From the NCBI GenBank assembly GCA_012511845.1, contig JAAZFF010000332.1, positions 1 through 19,663 on the forward strand: DNA of 19,663 nt. Reading direction: 5' to 3'. The stretch is from Lentisphaerota bacterium. Its GTDB lineage: Bacteria > Verrucomicrobiota > Kiritimatiellia > RFP12 > UBA3636. Both the position numbers and the translations under genes were made by a program. The notes beneath the pieces are model-generated. The model searched no databases. It was not told where the DNA came from and saw only the letters and a program-made list of their open reading frames with translations. Positions within the stretch are counted from its first letter, which is position 1. Every line of letters begins with the position of its first letter. Positions 8,202 to 15,907 of this stretch are shown in pieces.

Positions 8202-9221
8202 TTATTGTTCGGACGAAAGAGCAAGCTCTGCAATCTGGACAGTATTGAGAGCTGCACCCTTGATCACCTGATCTCCAGAGATAAACATATCAATCCCTTT
8301 CGAATCCGGCAAAGATATATCTTGCCTTATCCTGCCGGCAAAGATATTTACCTTGTCACTGGCATCAAGAGGCATCGGATATTTATGGGCTGAAGGATCA
8401 TCGACTATTTCGACTCCCTGCGACTCTGCTAAAACCTCCCGTACCATATCCGGTGAAGCACCTGTTTCGAACTCCAGATTAAGAGCTATCGAGTGGGCTC
8501 GCACAACAGGCACGCGTACGCATGTACAGGAAACCATCAGTTCTTGGCACCCCAGAATTTTGCGTGACTCATATACCATTTTCATCTCTTCCCTTGTATA
8601 TCCGTTGTCAAGGAAAGTGTCAATTTGAGGAATCAAATTAAATGCTATCGGATGAACAAAAACAGAGGGAACTGCAGTTTCGCCATCCAGAACCGCTCGT
8701 GACTGGGAAATAAGCTCCTCCATCCCCTTTGCTCCGGCTCCGCTTGCAGCCTGATACGTAGATGCTACAATTCTTCTTATTTCAAACTTCCTGTGAAGAG
8801 GCGCCACTGCAATAAGCATTATAATAGTGGAGCAATTAGGATTTGCTATAACGCCCTTGTGCTTTTTCATATCGTGAGCATTAACTTCTGGAATTATAAG
8901 AGGAACGTCATCATCCATGCGGAAAGCGCTTGAGTTATCAATCATCAGAGTGCCTGAGCTTACTACGCTGTCACGAAACTCTTTGGAAAGCGAACCTCCC
9001 GCACTGAATAAAGCTATGTCAACGCCATTAAAAGAATCGTGCCTCAGCTCTTCCACAGTCACGTCTTCACCGCAAAACTTTATTTTTTTACCTGCCGAAC
9101 GAGCGGATGCAAGAAGTTTGAGAGAAGCAACAGGGAAATTGCGTTCTTCGAGAACTTTCAACATTTCAGCACCTACCGCACCGGTAGCACCTGCTATTGC
9201 AACTGTATATTTTCGATTCAT
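8202..9221 (-). CDS. asd: Aspartate-semialdehyde dehydrogenase
   Basis: NADP-dependent reduction of aspartyl phosphate to aspartate semialdehyde, the branch point to DAP/lysine, threonine and methionine. The Rossmann motif GATGAVG is at 11-17, the catalytic cysteine is C130 in NPNCSTI, YQAASGAGAKG is at 158-168, and VRVPVVRAHS carries the active-site His244 (the common form has G where this has A before His). The length of 339 residues is normal. The ATG at 9221 gives the expected N-terminus just before the Rossmann strand; a GAAGAG abuts it, too close for an ideal ribosome binding site, and a four-codon frame (ATG AAG AGA TGA) overlaps the start. It heads the group asd, phosphopantetheinyl transferase, thiD, murC-murB and supplies the precursor used by DapF. 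Confidence 0.95.
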   Translation of the reverse strand: MNRKYTVAIAGATGAVGAEMLKVLEERNFPVASLKLLASARSAGKKIKFCGEDVTVEELRHDSFNGVDIALFSAGGSLSKEFRDSVVSSGTLMIDNSSAFRMDDDVPLIIPEVNAHDMKKHKGVIANPNCSTIIMLIAVAPLHRKFEIRRIVASTYQAASGAGAKGMEELISQSRAVLDGETAVPSVFVHPIAFNLIPQIDTFLDNGYTREEMKMVYESRKILGCQELMVSCTCVRVPVVRAHSIALNLEFETGASPDMVREVLAESQGVEIVDDPSAHKYPMPLDASDKVNIFAGRIRQDISLPDSKGIDMFISGDQVIKGAALNTVQIAELALSSEQ

Positions 9222-9456
9222 CTCTTCATATTATTAATGCGCCCTATGGACGGGCTTTTGTTTTAAATTGGAGCCGACATGATATCAAATGAAAGCAACA
9301 AGTACAAGATGCCCAAATAACGCCCAGATCTGTGGAAGATTTGAGGCAAAGTGTATTTCTTGAAGTTTTTACGCCCAATATGGTAAAGTAAGCACAAAAG
9401 CAAATATGTTTTAAGTATAAAACAACTGCTGTAAACTCTAAAGGTCAGGGAAAAAA
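9222..9456. promoter_or_regulatory. Divergent control region between asd and lemA
   Basis: This 235-bp gene-free stretch separates divergent genes and must hold promoters for both. Candidate for lemA: TTGAAG at 9360-9365, 18 bp, TAAAGT at 9384-9389 (four of six each, weak). Toward asd, a TTGTAC-17-TATCAT arrangement can be read on the minus strand, also weak. Two copies of ACGCCCA lie 51 bp apart (9320-9326 and 9371-9377), and GTTTTA/TAAAAC form an inverted repeat at 9408-9423; either could be an operator, without further support. A 4-bp GCCC/GGGC hairpin sits at 9241-9255. No riboswitch was recognised. Confidence 0.4.
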
Positions 9457-10104
9457 ATGAAAACTACTTTACTGTCTATACTCGCTCAAGCCGATGGTGG
9501 TGCCGGCGGATCAAAAAATCCGACACTTGTTATTGTTCTTGCAGTTGTAGTTGTGCTTGCTTTTATGGCAATCAGCACTTACAACGCTTTCGTAAAGTTG
9601 CGGAATCGTTTTAAAAATGCATTTTCACAAATTGACGTCCAGTTGAAACGCCGCTACGATTTAATTCCAAATCTCGTTGAAGCAGTAAAAGGCTACATGA
9701 AGCATGAGCGGGAAACGCTCGAAGCTGTCATTAAAGCCCGAAATGTTGCAATGAGTGCCTCGAACGCCGCAAGCGCAGCACCGGGCGATCCGGATGCAAT
9801 GGGGCAACTGGCATCAGCCGAAGGTGCACTTAAAGGTGCTATGGCTCGTTTGATGGTTGTAGTAGAGCGTTACCCTGATTTGAAAGCAAATGAGAATATG
9901 CTTTCTCTTCAGGAAGAACTTACTTCTACAGAAAATAAAGTTGCCTTTGCCAGGCAGGCGTACAATGATGCAGTCATGGCATTTAATACAAAACGCGAAA
10001 TCTTCCCAAATAATATCTTCGCAGGAATTTTCGGATTCAAGGAAGCCAAGCTTTTTGAGGTCGATGATGTTTCTGAAAGACAGGCGCCGAAAGTGCAGTT
10101 TTAA
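9457..10104 (+). CDS. lemA: LemA family membrane-anchored protein
   Basis: LemA proteins have a single N-terminal membrane helix and a long helical domain; their biochemical role is poorly defined. Here a polar Gly-rich N-terminus (1-22) precedes a hydrophobic segment at about 23-41 and the family signature at 57-84, with ids QIDVQLKRRYDLIPNL and VEAVKGYMKHE. The C-terminus has the characteristic NIFAGIFGF and ends near VQF, so the domain is complete at 215 residues. A purine-rich AGGGAAAAAA precedes the ATG. It is 21 nt upstream of an M48 protease gene; LemA-M48 pairs are a recurrent arrangement, which suggests a joint function at the inner membrane, possibly LemA as partner or substrate adaptor (inference). 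Confidence 0.93.
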   Translation: MKTTLLSILAQADGGAGGSKNPTLVIVLAVVVVLAFMAISTYNAFVKLRNRFKNAFSQIDVQLKRRYDLIPNLVEAVKGYMKHERETLEAVIKARNVAMSASNAASAAPGDPDAMGQLASAEGALKGAMARLMVVVERYPDLKANENMLSLQEELTSTENKVAFARQAYNDAVMAFNTKREIFPNNIFAGIFGFKEAKLFEVDDVSERQAPKVQF

Positions 10105-10125
10105 ATAATGATGGAATAATTTTCT

Positions 10126-12093
10126 ATGGATTTTTTCGAGCGACAGGAAGCAGCACAAAAAGCGACTAAACGCATTGTCATATTGTATGTGACTTTCGTG
10201 ATTTTACTTGCGTTGTCCATTCATCTGGCTGTTTCCCTGTTACTCTTTTTGGGTTCGGAAACGGATACTGGATTTTCTCTGAATAAATCTGTTTTTCTAA
10301 ACTTTTTTATAGATCCGCTTCTTTTACTCCTGTCGTTCGGAATAACTTTTTCCATTATAGCCATTGCAACAGCATATAAAAACTTCAACCTGCGCCAGGG
10401 CGGTGCTGCCGTTGCCCTTTCGCTGGGAGCGAGGGAAGTCAATCCTGGAACATTAAATTACCGTGAAAAACGGCTGCTGAATGTGATTGAAGAAATCGCT
10501 CTTGCGTCGGGAGTGCCTGCACCGCGTGTTTTCATTATGGATGATGAACCGGGCATTAATGCTTTTGCAGCCGGATACTCGCCGAATGATGCCGCAATTG
10601 CCGTTACACAAGGTGCTCTTCTTTATTTTAACCGGGAAGAGCTTCAGGCTGTAATAGGTCATGAATTCAGCCACATCCTGAACGGTGACATGCGTCTGAA
10701 TATAAAATTGATAGGCGTACTTTTTGGAATTCTATGTATTTCTATCATAGGCAGCCTGATAGTAAGATTAGCTCCCAGGATGACGACCCGTTCCAGGGGC
10801 AGACGTTCAAAAAACAGCAATGCCGGAGTTGTTGTTTTAATATTTGCATTCGGTGCCATGGTCTGGCTGATAGGCTCAATCGGGGTTCTGTGCGGTAGAA
10901 TTATTCAGGCAATGATTTCCAGACAGCGTGAAAAGCTTGCTGATGCCTCTTCTATCCAGTTTACGCGTAATCCAAACGCAATGGCTAATGCGCTTAAAAT
11001 CATAGGAGCCTGTTCACACGGAGGGACCGTTAACAACGTCCATGCTTCTGAAATCTCACACATGTTTTTTACATCTGCATTTTCAAAGCAGCTTTTTGCA
11101 ACGCATCCACCTGTTTTGGAGAGAATACAGTCAATCGACTCTTCCTTTGATGGCGATTATACTGCAACAAGAAAACTTATGGTCCAACGTTTGAAAAGGC
11201 AGGAAAAAAAAGAAGAAGAGAATGAGGAAGAGAACCTCATCCACAGGGGAGCAATTGCCAGAACAATTCTTCGTAATGCAGACTCACTGCTGGGAACGGA
11301 AGAAGCAGACTCCTATAGCGGAGAACAGACATCAAAACCTGAAAAGTCTCCCCTGCCTGATATGCAATCTGCCATACAGGAGCAAATACTTGCATCAGGT
11401 GGAGCAACAGCATGCCTGCTGGCATCATTGATTTCTTCCGAACAGAGTATCCGTGATATTCAAATCGGAATCGTTCGTGAAGGCTATGGTGATGAGATAA
11501 TTCAACAGATCGAACAAATGGATGGCTACCTTCGAACATTAAATGCCCCGGAAAAACGTTATGTTTGTGAAACCGCTGTAAATACATTAAGAGTTTTGCC
11601 AAACCGTGATATTTCAATACTGCTGGCACATCTGGAAAAACTTGTATATGCCGATGCTCAGGTTGACGCATTTGAATTTGCTTCATTACGACTTTTCAAA
11701 TCACGCCTGATGCCTGATGTAATCCGGTCACGCGCAAAAATACAGGCTCCCGGTCAACTGGCAAAAGATGCGTCATACGTTTTACGTGTACTTGCAAATT
11801 TCGGAACGCCAGATGCCGATGAAGCCCGTAATGCATGGTCTGCCGGTGCAACGAGTCTGGAATCTTCATTCGGAGCAATGGTTTATGATAAACAAGCGCA
11901 TTTCAATGACTTGAATCGATTCGATACTGCCCTTTTAAACCTCGTCAACCTGTCACCTGTAGCAAAAAGAGACTTTATTGAAGCATGTAAAGCTGTTGTA
12001 ACATTTGATCAGCAGATAACAGACACCGAATACTACTTCCTTTATGCCATTGCAGATGTGATAGAAGTAACAGGCTGGAAGCTGGGGGAATAA
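10126..12093 (+). CDS. HtpX-like M48 zinc metalloprotease with long C-terminal extension
   Basis: Membrane metalloprotease of 655 residues. Hydrophobic segments at about 18-43 and 60-83 precede the catalytic part; the zinc motif HEFSH is at 179-183, two more hydrophobic segments are at about 192-214 and 233-258, and the third ligand is E269 in QREKLAD. Up to about residue 340 it matches HtpX/M48B proteins (about 290 residues). The rest is an added soluble region: a Lys/Glu-rich linker (about 355-372), then a helical part with YADAQVDAFEFA near 500-515, reminiscent of the acidic TerB-type repeat, although I cannot confirm homology. It follows lemA closely with the same orientation, so both are likely cotranscribed. 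HtpX proteases take part in membrane protein quality control; the role of the extension is unknown. The plain name htpX is avoided because of the extra domain. Confidence 0.9.
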   Translation: MDFFERQEAAQKATKRIVILYVTFVILLALSIHLAVSLLLFLGSETDTGFSLNKSVFLNFFIDPLLLLLSFGITFSIIAIATAYKNFNLRQGGAAVALSLGAREVNPGTLNYREKRLLNVIEEIALASGVPAPRVFIMDDEPGINAFAAGYSPNDAAIAVTQGALLYFNREELQAVIGHEFSHILNGDMRLNIKLIGVLFGILCISIIGSLIVRLAPRMTTRSRGRRSKNSNAGVVVLIFAFGAMVWLIGSIGVLCGRIIQAMISRQREKLADASSIQFTRNPNAMANALKIIGACSHGGTVNNVHASEISHMFFTSAFSKQLFATHPPVLERIQSIDSSFDGDYTATRKLMVQRLKRQEKKEEENEEENLIHRGAIARTILRNADSLLGTEEADSYSGEQTSKPEKSPLPDMQSAIQEQILASGGATACLLASLISSEQSIRDIQIGIVREGYGDEIIQQIEQMDGYLRTLNAPEKRYVCETAVNTLRVLPNRDISILLAHLEKLVYADAQVDAFEFASLRLFKSRLMPDVIRSRAKIQAPGQLAKDASYVLRVLANFGTPDADEARNAWSAGATSLESSFGAMVYDKQAHFNDLNRFDTALLNLVNLSPVAKRDFIEACKAVVTFDQQITDTEYYFLYAIADVIEVTGWKLGE

Positions 12094-12106
12094 CTCATCG
12101 TTATTC
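12088..12106. terminator. Palindrome over both convergent stop codons, possible bidirectional terminator
   Basis: GAATAAC (12088-12094) and GTTATTC (12100-12106) form a perfect 7-bp stem with a 5-nt loop; with G-U pairs the plus-strand RNA stem extends to about 10 bp. It contains the TAA of the protease gene and the TAA of parB, which are only 7 nt apart. No long T-run follows on either strand, so intrinsic termination is uncertain. Confidence 0.35.
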
Positions 12107-13177
12107 TTCGTTTACATCTATCCCGATTACTTCAAGAATCCGGGAAAGCTCTTCATTATCTGTAAAATCTATTTCGAGTTTGCCTTTTCCACGACGTCCA
12201 TTTGAGAATTTTACAGAAGGCATCAACCTGACGCTGGTACCGAGACGCTGATGAAGTTTGTCTAAAAGCAAACGCAAGTAGTCTGCAGGTATGTCTGATG
12301 CGAGGATGGTGGACTTTGGTGTTTTTTTGCGCCGTGCAATGCGCTGCTCCAACATTCTGACTGTAAGTCCTTCACGTACAGTGTCGCTCGCAGCTTTAAT
12401 CCTCTCATCTTCGGCTTCCAAGCCCAGGATAACTTTTGCATGACCTGCCGAAAGCAGTCCGGAACCAAGAAGCTGCTTCACTTCATCAGGCAGTTCGAGA
12501 AGTCGCATAGTATTAGCAATAGAAGCTCGCGCCTTCCCTACCCTCTCAGCTATATCTGCCTGTGTCAGATTAAAGCCGTCTGCAAGAGATTTATATCCCT
12601 CAGCCTCTTCTATTACATTAAGATCTTCGCGCTGCAGATTTTCTATGAGTGCGATCTCGGCTGCATCGCGATCAATGGCATCTATTACAATTACCGGTAC
12701 TTCTTTGAGACCGATATTCGTTGCCGCACGCAACCGACGCTCTCCTCCCACCAGTTCGTAACCGCCTGCTTTTACGGCTCTGCATATCAACGGCTGAATA
12801 ATTCCGTGAGCTCTTATCGAGTCGGAAAGCTCTTCAAGTGCCTCTTCATCAAACACCCTCCGCGGCTGCCACGGGCTTGCCTGAATCATTTCAGGTCTTA
12901 CCATAATTATGTGTTTGCTGTCTGATGCCTGCGATGAAAAAGTATTAGGCTGCGCTGTATCTTGAACAGATATATTCGCACCGGTACCGGAAAGGGTTTT
13001 AGTAGATTCACGACCGATTAATGCATCTAAACCCCGCCCCAGACCGGCTTTACGGGACGTCTTCGGTACGGTAGTCCGTGCTACAACTACAGGTCTTTTT
13101 ACATTCTTGGCAGCCTTTGACGTCCTGCTCTTTTTCCCGGACTTTCCCGTTGCTTCCATATTTTTCTTTATCGCCAT
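12101..13177 (-). CDS. parB: ParB/Spo0J-type chromosome partitioning protein
   Basis: DNA-binding CTPase that loads at parS and spreads to organise the chromosome origin. The protein has a Lys/Arg-rich N-terminus (1-44) containing GLGRGLDALIG (46-55), the typical ParA-interaction segment. The CTP-binding motif GERRLRAA is near 145-152, ENLQRED near 179-185 and a helix-turn-helix from about 203 (TQADIAERVGKARASIAN). The C-terminal dimerisation region ends at VNEE. I chose the ATG at 13177 (358 residues): GGGTG lies about 5 nt upstream and a TTG at 13228 would lie inside the likely promoter. No parA and no parS-like palindrome is seen in the window; the downstream neighbour is convergent and the upstream one divergent, so parB stands alone as a single-gene unit here. 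Confidence 0.93.
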   Translation of the reverse strand: MAIKKNMEATGKSGKKSRTSKAAKNVKRPVVVARTTVPKTSRKAGLGRGLDALIGRESTKTLSGTGANISVQDTAQPNTFSSQASDSKHIIMVRPEMIQASPWQPRRVFDEEALEELSDSIRAHGIIQPLICRAVKAGGYELVGGERRLRAATNIGLKEVPVIVIDAIDRDAAEIALIENLQREDLNVIEEAEGYKSLADGFNLTQADIAERVGKARASIANTMRLLELPDEVKQLLGSGLLSAGHAKVILGLEAEDERIKAASDTVREGLTVRMLEQRIARRKKTPKSTILASDIPADYLRLLLDKLHQRLGTSVRLMPSVKFSNGRRGKGKLEIDFTDNEELSRILEVIGIDVNEE

Positions 13178-13199
13178 ATTTACACCCAAATTTCCTTTG

Positions 13200-13228
13200 A
13201 TTTTACCATTGTTAAAAAATATCTGCAA
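13200..13228 (-). promoter_or_regulatory. Candidate promoter for parB
   Basis: On the minus strand, TTGCAG (13228-13223) and TAAAAT (13205-13200, five of six) are spaced 17 bp. The -35 matches only the first three bases. The predicted start near 13193 leaves a leader of about 15 nt before ATG 13177, consistent with that start choice. Confidence 0.45.
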
Positions 13229-13260
13229 GCAAACTTAATTTTGCAAATCGGAATTGTGAC

Positions 13261-13289
13261 TTGACTTTCAGCGTCCAAAATCGCATCAT
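13261..13289 (+). promoter_or_regulatory. Candidate promoter for the small gene-pyrK-pyrD-gmhA group
   Basis: TTGACT at 13261-13266 (five of six) and CATCAT at 13284-13289 (four of six) are 17 bp apart. The expected start near 13296 gives a leader of about 38 nt that contains the GGAG ribosome binding site at 13322-13325. Confidence 0.45.
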
Positions 13290-13333
13290 GTCACTCAATT
13301 TTTATCAGATAAAGAGTTCACGGAGTTTAAGAA

Positions 13334-13558
13334 ATGTCATTACAGAGTCATGATGCAGTAAAGAATAAAAAACATATGCGACGTCCCAAAAAGTCGCAAG
13401 CAGAGCGTGCACAGCGTCAGAAAGTACAAAAGAACCGCCTTCTGGCAATGGGATATCCTAAAGAAAAAGTAGACAAGATGTCTCCTTTGGAAATAAGGAA
13501 CAAGGTAGTACGTCCTGCCGAAGTGGCAAAAGAGCTGGCTGCAGAAGCTGCCAAGTAA
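13334..13558 (+). CDS. Small basic protein of unknown function
   Basis: I do not recognise this 74-residue protein. It is strongly basic in its first half (RRPKKSQAERAQRQK at about 16-30 and VQKNR after it), with a predicted helical, Ala/Glu-rich C-terminus (PAEVAKELAAEAAK) and no membrane segment or cysteine. The middle (MGYPKEKVDKMSPLEIR) resembles a short helix-turn-helix-like spacing only loosely. It looks real: GGAG lies 8 nt before the ATG, a promoter candidate precedes it, and its TAA overlaps the ATG of pyrK (TAATG at 13556-13560), so the two are translationally coupled. The composition suggests RNA or ribosome binding, but that is inference. The coupling to pyrK may reflect only transcription-unit organisation. 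Confidence 0.8.
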   Translation: MSLQSHDAVKNKKHMRRPKKSQAERAQRQKVQKNRLLAMGYPKEKVDKMSPLEIRNKVVRPAEVAKELAAEAAK

Positions 13559-14349
13559 TGCGCCTGCACGAAACCCCGGTTATTTCAAATCTCCCATTAA
13601 GCGGCGGATATTACATGCTGTCGCTCGGAGCCCCTGAGCTTTCCACAGAAGCTAAGCCGGGACAATTCGTGCATCTGAGAATTCCAAATATAGAAGCATC
13701 ATCCCTGCGACGTCCCTTCAGTATTTGTGATGCTGAAGCCGGTGTTATAAAAATTCTATATAAAGTAGTAGGTCGCGGGACGGAGGCTATGGCGAGGATT
13801 GCCGTTAATGAAACAGTTAATGTAATGGGACCTCTCGGCAACAGCTTTCCCTGTCCTGTTGATGATAAAATGCCCCTTCTTGTAGCCGGCGGCTATGGCG
13901 TGGCTCCTCTTTATTTTTTTGCAAAAAACAGCACGACCAAAGGAGCGTTGTTTGTTGGCGGACGTTCGGAGCAGGATATCTTGCTTGTGGAAGACTTCAC
14001 GAAGATCGGCTGGGAGACATACGTGAGCACCGATGATGGAACTTTGGGAGATAAAGGTTTTGTAACGCAGATTCTCGACAAGTGGCAAGGTGCACACCCT
14101 GCCACCAAAATTGAGATCTTTGCCTGCGGTCCTGACCCAATGCTTGCTGCTGTAGATACTCGTGCACAAAACTGGGGAGTCGAGGCATGGTTATCACTCG
14201 ACAGACATATGGGGTGCGGCGTCGGAGCCTGCCTGGGTTGCGTTCAGAAAATCAGGCGAAAAACAAATTCCGGTACGGAAGAATATATGGCACGGGTATG
14301 CAGGGATGGTCCGATTTTCAGAGCGAATACCATTGTCTGGGAGGAGTAA
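13558..14349 (+). CDS. pyrK: Dihydroorotate dehydrogenase B, electron transfer (FAD/[2Fe-2S]) subunit
   Basis: PyrK passes electrons from PyrD to NAD+. The FAD-binding motif RRPFSI is at 51-56, the NAD-binding segment LVAGGYGVAPL at 108-118, and the [2Fe-2S] ligands are C220, C225, C228 and C248 (MGCGVGACLGC and RVC). The length of 263 residues is normal. The start ATG overlaps the stop of the small upstream gene and has no clear ribosome binding site, which points to coupled translation. The last codons GAG GAG supply the ribosome binding site of pyrD, which starts 3 nt after the PyrK stop. Together they define the class 1B (NAD-dependent) dihydroorotate dehydrogenase of pyrimidine synthesis. 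The motif order and the pyrD neighbour exclude a generic ferredoxin reductase. Confidence 0.95.
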   Translation: MRLHETPVISNLPLSGGYYMLSLGAPELSTEAKPGQFVHLRIPNIEASSLRRPFSICDAEAGVIKILYKVVGRGTEAMARIAVNETVNVMGPLGNSFPCPVDDKMPLLVAGGYGVAPLYFFAKNSTTKGALFVGGRSEQDILLVEDFTKIGWETYVSTDDGTLGDKGFVTQILDKWQGAHPATKIEIFACGPDPMLAAVDTRAQNWGVEAWLSLDRHMGCGVGACLGCVQKIRRKTNSGTEEYMARVCRDGPIFRANTIVWEE

Positions 14350-14352
14350 TAT

Positions 14353-15255
14353 TTGAAACCGGATCTTTCTGTTAATGTTGCCGGAATTAAAATGAAGAAC
14401 CCCGTCGGCGTTGCATCCGGCACCTTCGGATACGGGGTGGAATATGCCGAATTGCTTGATTTGTCACAGTTGGGATTTATCACAGTCAAAGGCATACGCA
14501 AGGAACCGTGTGAAGGCAACCCAACTCCAAGAATTTGGGAAGTTCCCGGCGGGATGCTCAATGCTATCGGACTTCAGGGACCGGGCACTGAAGGTTTTAT
14601 AGAGGATTACATGCCCTTCTTACGGACTGTAGACGTTCCTGTAATTGTAAATATATGGGGTACTACTCTCAACGGGTATGTGCAAACTGCAGAAGATCTT
14701 TCCGATGTCGATGGAATTGCCGCACTGGAAATCAATGTATCATGCCCGAATGTTAAAGAAGGGGGTTCTTCTTTCGGCGCAAGTCCCAAATCTGTTTTTG
14801 AAGTAGTTTCTGCAGTACGAAAGACAACAAAATTGCCTTTGATTACAAAACTGGCTCCTAACGTGCCGGACATACGAGTTTTTGCGAAAGCTGCTGAAGA
14901 AGCAGGTTCTGATGCATTGGCTGTATCGAACACCTTGCCGGGAATGGCTTTTGATATTGAAGAGCGACGGCCGGTATTGGCGAACAAGACAGGGGGATTA
15001 TCCGGCTCTGCCCTGCACCCTGTTGCTGTAAAGCTTGTTTGGGATGCTGCCTCTGCTGTAAACATACCTATAATCGGCATGGGTGGAATCTTTGAACCTG
15101 CAGATGCTATTGAGTTTCTTGTTGCAGGCGCTTCGGCTGTAGCTGTGGGAACAGCAAATTTCATCGATCCTTCTACTTCACTCAGGGTGATTGACGGTAT
15201 TGAAGATTACATGAAACGCCATGATATGGATACCGTTTCACAAATTGCCGTATAG
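14353..15255 (+). CDS. pyrD: Dihydroorotate dehydrogenase B, catalytic (FMN) subunit
   Basis: Oxidises dihydroorotate to orotate in the pyrimidine pathway. The catalytic base is a cysteine (C131 in NVSCPNVKEGG), diagnostic of class 1 enzymes, and the paired pyrK makes it class 1B. Other FMN and substrate motifs are ASGTFGYG, MLNAIGLQGPG, SNTLPGM, GGLSGSALHP, IGMGGI and GTANF. The start is TTG at 14353 with GGAG about 7 nt upstream inside the last codons of pyrK; the length of 300 residues matches the family. It is followed by gmhA in the same direction within about 36 nt. No frameshift or missing motif is seen. Confidence 0.95.
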   Translation: MKPDLSVNVAGIKMKNPVGVASGTFGYGVEYAELLDLSQLGFITVKGIRKEPCEGNPTPRIWEVPGGMLNAIGLQGPGTEGFIEDYMPFLRTVDVPVIVNIWGTTLNGYVQTAEDLSDVDGIAALEINVSCPNVKEGGSSFGASPKSVFEVVSAVRKTTKLPLITKLAPNVPDIRVFAKAAEEAGSDALAVSNTLPGMAFDIEERRPVLANKTGGLSGSALHPVAVKLVWDAASAVNIPIIGMGGIFEPADAIEFLVAGASAVAVGTANFIDPSTSLRVIDGIEDYMKRHDMDTVSQIAV

Positions 15256-15291
15256 TTGCCAAACCATGGAGTGAATGCTATTATATTGGGC

Positions 15292-15906
15292 ATGAAAAAT
15301 ACCTCAAGCACTCAGTCTCAGCCTAAGGGCACTGTAGAATTTATAGAAGATGCAGCCGCTGCAGTCCTGTCTTTAACACAAAAGATAACGCGCATAGAAG
15401 GGATTATTTCACTTATCACAAAAACACTTGTGAATGGCGGAAAGGTTCTTGCTGCCGGCAACGGCGGAAGCGCAGCAGAGGCAATGCACCTCGCTGAAGA
15501 ATTGTCTGGAAGATACAAAAATGACAGGCAGGCATTACCGGGAATATCTCTCTGTTCCGATGGTACGGTACTCACCTGTATTGCTAATGATTATGGTTTT
15601 GAGAAAGTATTTTCCCGCCAGGTTGAGGCGTTGGGAGCAGCCGGTGATGTGCTTGTACTTTTTTCGACGAGCGGTAACTCTGACAACCTGACTGCTGCTG
15701 CCAAACAGGCGAAGGAACAGGGGTTGAGCGTTATCGCCCTGCTTGGAGGTAATGGCGGTTCGCTCCTGGCTTCAGGTAATGTTACGCTTGAGATATGTGT
15801 AACCGGCACAGCCGGCGCACATGTGCAGGAAGCCCACCAGGTTTTAATACATGCTATTCTTGAGCAAGTCGATGCTACGTTCACAAATATTTCGAAAACA
15901 GGGTAA
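15292..15906 (+). CDS. gmhA: Sedoheptulose-7-phosphate isomerase (SIS domain)
   Basis: Converts sedoheptulose 7-phosphate to D-glycero-D-manno-heptose 7-phosphate, the first step to ADP-heptose for LPS inner core. The SIS-domain motifs are AAGNGGSAAEAMHLAEELSGR near 51-71, STSGNSDN, ALLGGNGG and the C-terminal QEAHQVLIHAILEQ with the conserved Glu/His. The length of 204 residues fits (usual about 190-200). The start is uncertain: ATG 15292 gives the family length, but GGAGTGA at 15268-15274 is better placed for the in-frame TTG at 15286. DiaA, a related SIS protein that binds DnaA, cannot be fully excluded, but the substrate-binding motifs favour GmhA. It is the strongest sign in the window that the host makes heptose-containing surface sugar. 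Confidence 0.9.
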   Translation: MKNTSSTQSQPKGTVEFIEDAAAAVLSLTQKITRIEGIISLITKTLVNGGKVLAAGNGGSAAEAMHLAEELSGRYKNDRQALPGISLCSDGTVLTCIANDYGFEKVFSRQVEALGAAGDVLVLFSTSGNSDNLTAAAKQAKEQGLSVIALLGGNGGSLLASGNVTLEICVTGTAGAHVQEAHQVLIHAILEQVDATFTNISKTG

Positions 15907-15907
15907 A

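Noticed and set aside
9241..9255. GCCC/GGGC hairpin followed by TTTT as a terminator
   Set aside because: Only a 4-bp stem, and no gene ends upstream of it on the plus strand.
9222..9456. Lysine riboswitch upstream of asd
   Set aside because: The region lacks recognisable conserved lysine-aptamer sequence and extended helices.
11237..11686. A 149-codon minus-strand open frame opposite the M48 protease gene
   Set aside because: Antisense shadow with no motif, start signal or family resemblance; the protease frame continues through it.
12101..13333. parS sites around parB
   Set aside because: I found no TGTTTCACGTGAAACA-like palindrome near the gene or elsewhere in the window.
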